From the NCBI GenBank assembly GCA_021443125.1, contig JABUUQ010000006.1, forward strand, positions 27,797 to 37,483: a stretch of DNA of 9,687 bases, written 5' to 3'. This document shows positions 1-5,338 of the stretch, one piece after another. Positions within the stretch are counted from its first letter, which is position 1. Each line of letters opens with the position of its first letter. The DNA comes from Bacteroidales bacterium (GTDB lineage Bacteria > Bacteroidota > Bacteroidia > Bacteroidales > P3). Under the pieces are notes generated by a model. It had not been told where the DNA came from. It searched no databases and saw only the letters and a list, made by a program, of their open reading frames with translations. Made by a program: the position numbers and the translations under genes.

Positions 1-211
1 TCAATTAACTTTGATATACTCATATAAATAATAATGTATTGTTCGGCATCGTTGATGCTTTACTCGGCTACGCAGTGCAGTGAGGTTTTGAATGAGTGAG
101 TGAGTGATTGCACTATAGAAAAAAACTCACTCACTCATCTAATGAAGTTAATTTTCGTTTATGATATTATTCTTTTTCTCATATCGCTCAACAAAAGCCC
201 TGATTAAAAAT
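1..211. other. gene-free left-edge intergenic region
   Basis: No convincing coding region is visible here, and stops are frequent in all frames. The stretch holds a short hairpin (GCATC-gtt-GATGC, 46-58), a direct repeat GCAGT-GCAGT (72-81) and the GAGT-type inverted repeat listed separately. Positions 41-90 look richer in G and C than the surrounding DNA. An ATG on the minus strand at 23-21 could open a leftward gene (reading MSISKLI before the window ends), but no TAnnTTTG element lies upstream of it and too little is visible to call a gene. Confidence 0.6.
92..138. repeat. perfect 14-bp inverted repeat made of GAGT units
   Basis: The left arm (92-105, ATGAGTGAGTGAGT) is the exact reverse complement of the right arm (125-138). 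A 19-base loop, A-rich at its right end, separates them. Each arm is about three copies of a four-base unit, so the structure is an inverted microsatellite. Six bases in the loop (TGCACT, 109-114) are also complementary to AGTGCA at 74-79, which would allow a pseudoknot if the region were transcribed. No U-run follows on either strand, so it is not a standard intrinsic terminator. Function unknown. Confidence 0.8.
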
Positions 212-251
212 AAAAGCAAGCAAGAAAAAAATCTTCCTTGCCTGCTTTTTT
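205..251 (-). terminator. intrinsic terminator of the PPIase-pheS-folB operon
   Basis: Positions 212-224 (AAAAGCAAGCAAG) pair with 237-249 (CTTGCCTGCTTTT), 12 of 13 pairs with one A-C mismatch, around a 12-base loop. Read leftward from the folB stop at 274, the hairpin is followed by TTTTATTTTT, a good U-tract. The hairpin begins about 25 bases past the stop, as expected for the operon end. The rightward strand also has a T-run (246-251), so the site could act in both directions. Confidence 0.85.
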
Positions 252-273
252 CTGAAACGGCGTTATATTTCTT

Positions 274-624
274 TTAGTCTTCTATTGTTACGCTTACGCT
301 GTCCATATGACCTCCTACTGGTGGGTTGAGTTTGCGAAGGGTTAGGCGTACTTTGCTCACCATAGGGAACTGCTCTTTCACAGCGTTTATTATTCTGCGT
401 GCCACATGTTCCAAAAGGTGTGAAGGTTTGGCCACTTCTTGCTTAACAACAAGATAGACTTTTGAATAATCAACTGTATCATTCACATTGTCGGAGTGTT
501 CTGCCAAACTGGTGTCGCATTCCATGGCAATGTCGGCAGAAAATTTTGTGCCTATCACCTGCTCTTCGGAAAAGCAGCCATGATAGGCATAAAACTTCAT
601 ATTTTCTATTGAGATTAGACTCAT
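274..624 (-). CDS. folB: dihydroneopterin aldolase FolB
   Basis: Cytoplasmic enzyme of folate synthesis. It cleaves 7,8-dihydroneopterin to 6-hydroxymethyl-7,8-dihydropterin and glycolaldehyde. The 116 residues match the usual family length. Visible landmarks are the N-terminal YAYHGCFSEEQVIG segment, VDYSKVY (51-57), LLEH (70-73) and the C-terminal LRKLNPPVGGHMDSV. By alignment from memory with the Staphylococcus aureus enzyme, Glu21 and Lys98 take the catalytic positions and Glu72 the pterin-anchoring position. The ATG at 624 is the natural start, since the protein begins directly with the first beta strand. It lies 11 bases after the pheS stop and is the last gene of the leftward operon, just before a strong terminator. 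Nothing looks damaged. The folate enzyme probably shares the operon with pheS only for transcription. Confidence 0.95.
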   Translation of the reverse strand: MSLISIENMKFYAYHGCFSEEQVIGTKFSADIAMECDTSLAEHSDNVNDTVDYSKVYLVVKQEVAKPSHLLEHVARRIINAVKEQFPMVSKVRLTLRKLNPPVGGHMDSVSVTIED

Positions 625-635
625 ATTGTCCTAAA

Positions 636-1673
636 TTAGAATGTAGAAGAAAATTGGTTCAAGAAGCGGATATCGTTCTCGAAATACTGACGCAAATCCT
701 TAACATCATATTTCAGCATGGCAATTCTTTCAACGCCCATACCAAAGGCAAATCCTGAATATACTTTGCTGTCTATTCCGTTGGCTTCAAGAACATTAGG
801 GTCTACCATTCCACAACCCAGAATCTCCAGCCAGCCTGTGTGTTTGCAGATATTACAGCCTTCGCCTTGGCAGATAGTGCAAGATATATCCATTTCTGCA
901 CTTGGTTCTGTAAATGGAAAATAAGAAGGACGAAGACGAATCTGTGTTTGTTCGCCAAACATCTCTTTCACAAAGTACAACAAACTTTGTTTAAGGTCGG
1001 CAAATGAAACGCCTTTGTCTATGTATAAACCTTCCACTTGGTGAAATATGCAATGTGCTCGTGCTGATATTGCTTCGTTACGGAAAACTCTGCCAGGGGC
1101 GATAATACGGATAGGAGGTTGCTTTTTCTCCATGGTGCGTGCCTGAACCGATGAGGTGTGGGTGCGAAGCAATACATCGTTGCCGTCTTGTCTGCCGTTT
1201 TCAACAAAGAAAGTGTCCTGCATGTCTCTTGCTGGGTGTTCAGGAGGAAAGTTCAAAGCAGAGAAAACATGCCAATCGTCCTCTATCTCAGGGCCTTCGG
1301 CAACTGTATAGCCTATGCGTGAGAAAATGTCTATAATCTCGTTTCTCACGGTTGTCAAAGGGTGTATGGAGCCAAGAGAAACTATGTTTGAAGGCTTGGT
1401 AAGGTCTTCTTTTGGCTTCATAGATTCCTGCTTTTCGGCTATGGCTTCTTTCAAAGAGTCTATTTTTTCCTGAACAGTGGTTTTTAGTTCGTTGAGAAGT
1501 ATGCCTATTTCTTTTCTTTCTTCGTTAGGCACAGTTTTGAATTGAGCAAACAACTCATTCATAACACCTTTCTTGCCTAAAAACTCTATACGGGCGTTTT
1601 CTATCTCTTCTTTGGTTGAGGCAGATAGTTTTTTAGCCTTTTCTATATATTCTTTAATTGAATCTTTTATCAT
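636..1673 (-). CDS. pheS: phenylalanine--tRNA ligase alpha subunit PheS
   Basis: Catalytic subunit of the (alpha-beta)2 class II synthetase that charges tRNA-Phe in the cytoplasm. From the ATG at 1673 it has 345 residues, normal for the family. An open frame extends to a TTG at 1691, but the ATG gives the expected N-terminus (MIKDSIKEYI). Residues about 1-85 form the coiled-coil tRNA-binding arm. The catalytic core follows, with motif 2 (FRNEAISARAHCIFHQVEGL, about 197-216) and motif 3 (FAFGMGVERIAM, about 309-319). Between FPFTEPSAEMD and GWLEILGCGM lies a four-cysteine insert, C-x2-C-x4-C-x2-C at about 265-276, which resembles a small zinc site. As I recall, this insert is usual in Bacteroidota PheS and absent from the Thermus enzyme. 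The gene starts 30 bases after the isomerase gene and is followed by folB. pheT is not in the window, so the two subunits are encoded apart. No attenuator or leader peptide is seen. Confidence 0.97.
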   Translation of the reverse strand: MIKDSIKEYIEKAKKLSASTKEEIENARIEFLGKKGVMNELFAQFKTVPNEERKEIGILLNELKTTVQEKIDSLKEAIAEKQESMKPKEDLTKPSNIVSLGSIHPLTTVRNEIIDIFSRIGYTVAEGPEIEDDWHVFSALNFPPEHPARDMQDTFFVENGRQDGNDVLLRTHTSSVQARTMEKKQPPIRIIAPGRVFRNEAISARAHCIFHQVEGLYIDKGVSFADLKQSLLYFVKEMFGEQTQIRLRPSYFPFTEPSAEMDISCTICQGEGCNICKHTGWLEILGCGMVDPNVLEANGIDSKVYSGFAFGMGVERIAMLKYDVKDLRQYFENDIRFLNQFSSTF

Positions 1674-1703
1674 TGTGTGAAATAAAGTCAAGTTTTAATT
1701 TTC

Positions 1704-2402
1704 CTATTCAGCTATGCTGACTTTCATTCTGATATCTTGTTTTGGACGGTCGTTTCTGTCGGTTGCCACAGCAGCAATTTTGTCTATGATTTCCAAACCC
1801 TCTACAACTTCTCCAAAGACAGTGTATTCGCCATCAAGGAATGGAGTGCCGCCAATGGTTTTGTAGATTTCTTTTTGTTCGTCGGTGTATTGTCTGCCAG
1901 TACGCATAGACATCATATTAAGTTCGCTGTCGGTGTAGGTTTTGCCCTGAACCAAGTAGAATTGGCATGCAGATGAGGCTTTTTGAGGATTGCCGTCTCT
2001 TGCTGCAGCCAAAGCACCTTTTTTGTGGAAGCAAGTGCCGTTGATTTCAGCAGGAACTCTGTAGCCCAAATCGCCATCGCCAAGCATTTGACCTGCTTTG
2101 GCTGTTTTGGACTTAGGGTCGCCTCCTTGTATCATAAAACTATTTATAACTCTGTGGAAAAGAGTGGAATCGAGTGTTCCGTCCTTTACTATCTTGATAA
2201 AATTGTCTCTGTGTTGAGGTGTTTCGTTGTAAAGCTTAACTTTGATATCTCCGAAACTTGTTGAAATAAGTACCATAGTCTCTTTTTGTTTTTCTTGTTT
2301 AACAACTTCGTTTTCTTCTGCCAAATTTGTAGTTTTCTTTGAGCATCCAGCAAAAATCAATGCGATAGAAGCGAAGAAAAGTAAGATTTTTTTTGCGTTC
2401 AT
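1704..2402 (-). CDS. cyclophilin-type peptidyl-prolyl isomerase, lipoprotein
   Basis: Predicted envelope lipoprotein of 232 residues that speeds proline cis-trans isomerisation during protein folding. The ATG at 2402 gives a clean lipoprotein signal peptide with a lipobox ending in Cys20 (IFAGC). The open frame continues upstream only through a TTG at 2468 that lacks signal character. The cyclophilin domain fills about 43-231. Landmarks are LFHRVINSFMIQGGDP (81-96), ACQFYLVQG (145-153) and FLDGEYTVFGEVVEG (188-202). Against human cyclophilin A, Arg84, Phe89, Gln92 and Phe148 occupy active-site positions, while the cyclosporin-contacting Trp121 is Phe188, as in many bacterial forms. An insert of about 30 residues (154-185) separates the last two blocks. 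The stretch after Cys20 is lysine-rich, with no obvious acidic surface-export signal, so a periplasm-facing anchor is more likely. First gene of the operon with pheS and folB. Confidence 0.93.
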   Translation of the reverse strand: MNAKKILLFFASIALIFAGCSKKTTNLAEENEVVKQEKQKETMVLISTSFGDIKVKLYNETPQHRDNFIKIVKDGTLDSTLFHRVINSFMIQGGDPKSKTAKAGQMLGDGDLGYRVPAEINGTCFHKKGALAAARDGNPQKASSACQFYLVQGKTYTDSELNMMSMRTGRQYTDEQKEIYKTIGGTPFLDGEYTVFGEVVEGLEIIDKIAAVATDRNDRPKQDIRMKVSIAE

Positions 2403-2422
2403 AATATTTTTTTCTAAATTTG
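2392..2422 (+). promoter_or_regulatory. Bacteroidota-type promoter for the small lipoprotein gene
   Basis: TTTG at 2392-2395, a 19-base spacer, then TAAATTTG at 2415-2422. This is an exact match to the established Bacteroides consensus TTTG-N19-21-TAnnTTTG read by the primary sigma factor. Transcription would start near 2426-2430, giving a leader of about 50 bases before the ATG at 2479. The -33 box lies inside the first codons of the divergent isomerase gene. Confidence 0.75.
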
Positions 2423-2457
2423 CAACTTGAATTGTTAATATAATTGGTTTTAGAGTG

Positions 2458-2489
2458 CAAAAATACAAAAAAAATCATATGAAAAGAAA
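2458..2489 (-). promoter_or_regulatory. promoter for the PPIase-pheS-folB operon
   Basis: Read leftward, TATTTTTG at 2465-2458 fits the -7 element TAnnTTTG. Twenty bases further upstream is TTTC (2489-2486), a 3-of-4 match to the -33 TTTG. The start point would be near 2453, leaving about 50 bases before the isomerase ATG at 2402. The divergent pair of promoters therefore has overlapping 5' regions, and the two start points face away from a shared core of about 25 bases. Confidence 0.55.
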
Positions 2490-2826
2490 TATATTAAGAT
2501 TTTTTGCTGTAATAGCTTTATTTTGTGTGGCTATTCCATGTTTCCAATCTTGCAATGACGATTTGGATGGTTGCGGATTGACGGTTGTGGTTCAGGATGC
2601 ATCAACAGGTGCAAGGCTTCAGAATGCAACAATACACATTTCAAAAGAATCAGGCAGCATAAAGAAAGACGGTGTTTCGGATGTAAACGGAGAGGCTTAC
2701 TTCTTCTTTGACAATGAAGCAATCTTCGACATCAATGTTACCTATGCAGAAGGCACAAGACAAGGCACTTCTACAGTAAGATTGAAATACAATGAAGTTG
2801 TAACAAAAGAGGTTCTTGTTCCTTAA
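2479..2826 (+). CDS. small lipoprotein with carboxypeptidase-regulatory-like fold
   Basis: A 115-residue lipoprotein. The ATG at 2479 gives a charged start (MKRN), a hydrophobic stretch and a lipobox ending in Cys25 (CFQSC). An upstream start at 2455 would only add a lysine-rich tail. The mature part (26-115) reads as one beta sandwich of the transthyretin or carboxypeptidase regulatory type. It has VVQDASTGARLQNATI, then a turn with DGVSDVNGEAYFFF, then alternating strands ending TKEVLVP. The mature protein starts C-N-D-D-L-D. Acidic residues just after the lipid-bearing cysteine act as a surface-export signal in Bacteroidota, so cell-surface exposure is plausible. It has its own promoter and shares its stop region with recX. 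I do not recognise a specific family or ligand. It could be a stand-alone adhesin-like or scaffold domain. Confidence 0.85.
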   Translation: MKRNILRFFAVIALFCVAIPCFQSCNDDLDGCGLTVVVQDASTGARLQNATIHISKESGSIKKDGVSDVNGEAYFFFDNEAIFDINVTYAEGTRQGTSTVRLKYNEVVTKEVLVP

Positions 2827-3299
2827 AGATTTTTTTCTCTGAACGCCTCTTCTATAAGGTCATTTTCGAAACCGTGTGAAGACAAATAGTATCTCAGGCG
2901 ATATTTCCTTTGATACTCATCGTCGGTTTTGATTGTTTTGATTTTCTTTTCAAGAAGAGCCGTCAGTATTTCGCGATATTCTTCCTCATTTATCAAGGAG
3001 AATGCTTTTGTGATGCAAGAAACGGGCACTTGTTTTGAGATAAGCATATTTCTTATTTTGATTCTGCCCCAGCGACTTTGATGTATTTTGCTCATAACAT
3101 ACAAGTCGGCATAGCGTTGCTCAGAAAGATAGTCTTCTTTTGTGATTTGGTTGATGATTTTCTCGATATCTTTAGGTTCGCACCCCATTTTTGATAGTTT
3201 GTCCCTAACTTCCTTGCGTGTTCTCTCTTGCACAACACACATTCTTATTGCATAATGCAAACCTCGTTCAAAAGTGTATTTTTCTTCTTTTGCTACCAT
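2823..3299 (-). CDS. recX: regulatory protein RecX
   Basis: Cytoplasmic modulator that binds RecA filaments and limits their extension during recombination and repair. From the ATG at 3299 it has 158 residues, typical for RecX. A TTG extension to 3326 was not chosen because it adds only a hydrophobic stub. The protein is made of three-helix repeats, with family hallmarks ALHYA-like GLHYAIRM (13-20), R-x-R-x-EVRDKL (26-35), YLSEQRYA (57-64), WGRIKIRNML (77-86) and the C-terminal LRYYLSSHGFENDLIEEAF. It is not next to recA here. It stands alone between convergent and divergent lipoprotein genes, so it is probably transcribed as a single gene. Its stop codon and that of the small lipoprotein share the four bases TTAA at 2823-2826. 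Confidence 0.92.
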   Translation of the reverse strand: MVAKEEKYTFERGLHYAIRMCVVQERTRKEVRDKLSKMGCEPKDIEKIINQITKEDYLSEQRYADLYVMSKIHQSRWGRIKIRNMLISKQVPVSCITKAFSLINEEEYREILTALLEKKIKTIKTDDEYQRKYRLRYYLSSHGFENDLIEEAFREKNL

Positions 3300-3323
3300 T
3301 TTGATAAATAAGAAATATTTTTG

Positions 3324-3331
3324 CAAAAATA
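3324..3331 (-). promoter_or_regulatory. -7 promoter element for recX
   Basis: Read leftward, TATTTTTG fits TAnnTTTG and is identical to the element in front of the isomerase operon. A start point near 3318 would leave a leader of about 20 bases to the recX ATG at 3299. No TTTG lies 19-21 bases upstream; the nearest, at 3364-3361, is 29 bases away, so the promoter looks weak. Confidence 0.45.
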
Positions 3332-3367
3332 AGTTATATTTTTTTAATAAGCGTTCTAAACAAAGGT

Positions 3368-3375
3368 TAATTTTG
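3368..3375 (+). promoter_or_regulatory. possible -7 element in front of the serpin-like gene
   Basis: TAATTTTG fits TAnnTTTG, but no TTTG lies at the right distance upstream. A start point set by this element would fall near 3379, almost on the GTG start codon at 3381, making the message leaderless. AAAGG at 3362-3366 could instead be a distant ribosome-binding site on a transcript that starts further upstream. The two readings exclude each other and the sequence does not decide between them. Confidence 0.25.
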
Positions 3376-3380
3376 ATTTT

Positions 3381-4343
3381 GTGGTGTTATCCAAAAAGAT
3401 TTACATATCGGTTCTCGCATCTGCAATTTGTTTGTTGCTTTTCTCTTGCAAAGACAAAAAAGACGAATTGTATGGTATCTCTATAGACGCTTCTCGTATG
3501 GTTGGCACGCCTGCAGAGGTGTTTTCAATACAGCATGTCAAGATGTTTCAGGCTTCCAATAGTTTTATTATGGAGTTTTTGCCCGAACTGAATAGCGATA
3601 GCGTTGATTTTGCCATTGCACCTTTCTATGCACTTTCATCCTTGGCAATGGACACCAATCTTGCTGCCTATTTCTCTTGCTATGCTGCCTATTACAACCT
3701 GTCGCAACACAATGCTAATGAAACAAAACAGGCTTTCAATAGTTTTTTGACGGCAATACAATCGATAGACTCAAGCTTCAATATCTCGAACTCCTTGTTT
3801 GTTCAGGCAAACGACACTTTGAATCTTACGCAAAGCCTTACCATCACTCTTTGCTATGAGAATAATTTCAAGCAAGAGGAGAACAAAATAAATATATCGG
3901 GCGAATTTCTTACTTTGGAAAGCCACGACGAAACAGTTTGTGAAATTCCTTTTGGCAATGGCAATTTTGTACTCGATTTGTTGCAACCCAAGGCAATGTC
4001 TTTGAAGGAATACTACAATACTTTCAATGAAGAGCACTATGCAACCATATTCAAACAGTTGGAAAACAGAAAAATAAATGTGTCTTTTCCAAAACTGGAT
4101 ATTGCTTTCGAATCTTTGCCTTTGAATATGCCACAAATTCCAAAAACCGACAGCACTGGAATTTTCAATAAGTTGCTAATGCTCACTTGTAGTTTCAAAG
4201 TGGAAAACCAAACTCAAAATACTGCATCTTCAATTTTGCAAAGCAATGATTCTGAACCTATAGTGTTTGAAAGACCTTTCTTGTTTTTGGTCAGAGGCAA
4301 GAATTCCAACCTTATTTTCTTTATAGGTTATTGCAATTTATAG
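3381..4343 (+). CDS. serpin-like lipoprotein, shortened and divergent
   Basis: A 320-residue lipoprotein (lipobox ending FSC, Cys23) read as a member of the serpin superfamily. Three blocks support this. Residues 55-92 (FQASNSFIMEFLPEL, then FAIAPFYALSSLAM) match helices A and B. Residues 187-240 (VCEIPFGNGNFVLDLLQP, then INVSFPKLDI) match the ELPY and LPKF blocks. The C-terminus (VFERPFLFLVRGKNSNLIFF) matches the serpin signature. Serpins usually have about 370-400 residues. Here roughly 60-80 are missing between SLFVQ (138-142) and VCEIP, where helix F, strand 3A and the breach tryptophan normally lie. The reactive-loop hinge is NQTQNTASS (276-284) instead of EEGTEAAAA, and the loop is about four residues shorter than in antitrypsin. 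Suicide inhibition is therefore doubtful. The start is one of two tandem GTG codons (3381, 3384); an in-frame stop at 3357-3359 excludes an upstream start. The mature N-terminus C-K-D-K-K-D-E could be a surface-export signal. Confidence 0.75.
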   Translation: MVLSKKIYISVLASAICLLLFSCKDKKDELYGISIDASRMVGTPAEVFSIQHVKMFQASNSFIMEFLPELNSDSVDFAIAPFYALSSLAMDTNLAAYFSCYAAYYNLSQHNANETKQAFNSFLTAIQSIDSSFNISNSLFVQANDTLNLTQSLTITLCYENNFKQEENKINISGEFLTLESHDETVCEIPFGNGNFVLDLLQPKAMSLKEYYNTFNEEHYATIFKQLENRKINVSFPKLDIAFESLPLNMPQIPKTDSTGIFNKLLMLTCSFKVENQTQNTASSILQSNDSEPIVFERPFLFLVRGKNSNLIFFIGYCNL

Positions 4344-5337
4344 AAGCCAGATCCTTGTCCAAATCAACCGGCACATTTATCACCGGAACGCCTATATCTT
4401 TCAGCAAAACAAAATAGACAACATCCTTAAACGCTTTCTTGTCATTCTTTACAAAAGGCAAAAGGGCGGGAAGATTTTTATGCAAGTCAAGAATAACAAA
4501 ATTCTTCTCCAAGAATAAAAAAATATTCTCAAGGAATAAATTTTTATTTCTTTGTTTTATTTCAGACAGTTTCAGAGCATAGTACATACCTATGGCAACA
4601 GCTTCACCATGAAGCAGTTTTTGCTCCTGCAGAAAACACGATTCGAAAGCATGCCCAAGAGTATGGCCAAAATTAAGCACCTTCCTTGCATCTTTGTCGT
4701 GAAAATCTTGTTCAACTATAGTTTCTTTTATTTTTATGCAACGCCAGATAAAATCGTCCTCTATTGTGTCGAAAGTCTTTTTGCCTATAAGTTTTTCAGT
4801 GTAGTCTTTATCTGCCACAAGAAAGGTTTTAAGCATTTCGGCAACACCATTCATTATCTCTCTTTTGTCCAAAGTGCCCAAAAATTCAGTGTCGAGAAAA
4901 CTTATTGTGTTGTTGTTGAAAGTGCCTATGCTGTTTTTCACTCCGCACAAATCAACTCCCGTTTTGCCACCTATCGAAGCATCTATCATTGCAAGCAGGG
5001 TAGTGGGTATGTTTATGTTTTGTATGCCTCTTTTATAGATAGATGCAACAAAACCTCCTATATCGGTAATCACACCGCCACCAAGGGAAATGAGTACAGA
5101 GTTTCTGTCGGCATTGCTTTCCAAAAGAGATGTGCATATATTCTCCACGGTTGCAAGAGTCTTGTTTTCTTCGCCCGAAGGTATTTCCAACAAAATCGCC
5201 TGCTTGTCGGAGATTTCATCAACTTTCTCCAAAAGTATTGGAAGACAGTGTGTTGATGTGTTTTCATCGACCAAAAGAAAAATTTGTGAAAAATCTTTTT
5301 CCACCAAGTACTGCTGCAAATCGTTTATCTTTCTCAT
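4321..5337 (-). CDS. aroB: 3-dehydroquinate synthase AroB
   Basis: Second enzyme of the shikimate pathway. It converts DAHP to 3-dehydroquinate in the cytoplasm using NAD and a divalent metal. The 338 residues are slightly short for the family, but all core motifs are present. They are SLGGGVITDIGGFVAS (84-99, NAD binding), KRGI-x5-PTTLLAMIDASIGGKTGVD (102-129), KNSIGTF (134-140), GVAEMLK (164-170), NFGHTLGHAFE (222-232) and HGEAVAIGM (243-251). Metal ligands by motif are Glu167, His225 and His243. It is the last gene of the leftward TPR-DUF4292-ABC-F-aroB operon, beginning one base after the ABC-F stop. Its final 23 bases overlap the end of the convergent serpin-like gene, so part of the C-terminus is encoded opposite that gene's last codons. 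No terminator hairpin is visible after its stop. Confidence 0.96.
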   Translation of the reverse strand: MRKINDLQQYLVEKDFSQIFLLVDENTSTHCLPILLEKVDEISDKQAILLEIPSGEENKTLATVENICTSLLESNADRNSVLISLGGGVITDIGGFVASIYKRGIQNINIPTTLLAMIDASIGGKTGVDLCGVKNSIGTFNNNTISFLDTEFLGTLDKREIMNGVAEMLKTFLVADKDYTEKLIGKKTFDTIEDDFIWRCIKIKETIVEQDFHDKDARKVLNFGHTLGHAFESCFLQEQKLLHGEAVAIGMYYALKLSEIKQRNKNLFLENIFLFLEKNFVILDLHKNLPALLPFVKNDKKAFKDVVYFVLLKDIGVPVINVPVDLDKDLASINCNNL

Positions 5338-5338
5338 G

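Noticed and set aside
1..23. Possible leftward gene start (ATG at 23-21)
   Set aside because: Only seven codons are visible, with no promoter element upstream, so a gene cannot be supported.
2809..2849. Weak hairpin (GAGGTTC with GAACGCCTC) around the convergent stops of the lipoprotein and recX genes
   Set aside because: The stem has a two-base bulge, the T-run lies in the loop rather than after the stem, and the loop is about 25 bases, so it does not look like a terminator.
2823..4343. recX and the serpin-like gene as a defence module
   Set aside because: The genes are divergent, RecX is a standard housekeeping protein, and no nuclease, helicase, toxin or mobile-element mark is nearby.
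4552..5256. Rightward open frame of 234 codons opposite aroB
   Set aside because: Its composition is that of an antisense shadow, it has no motif, and aroB has all its family motifs in the other strand.
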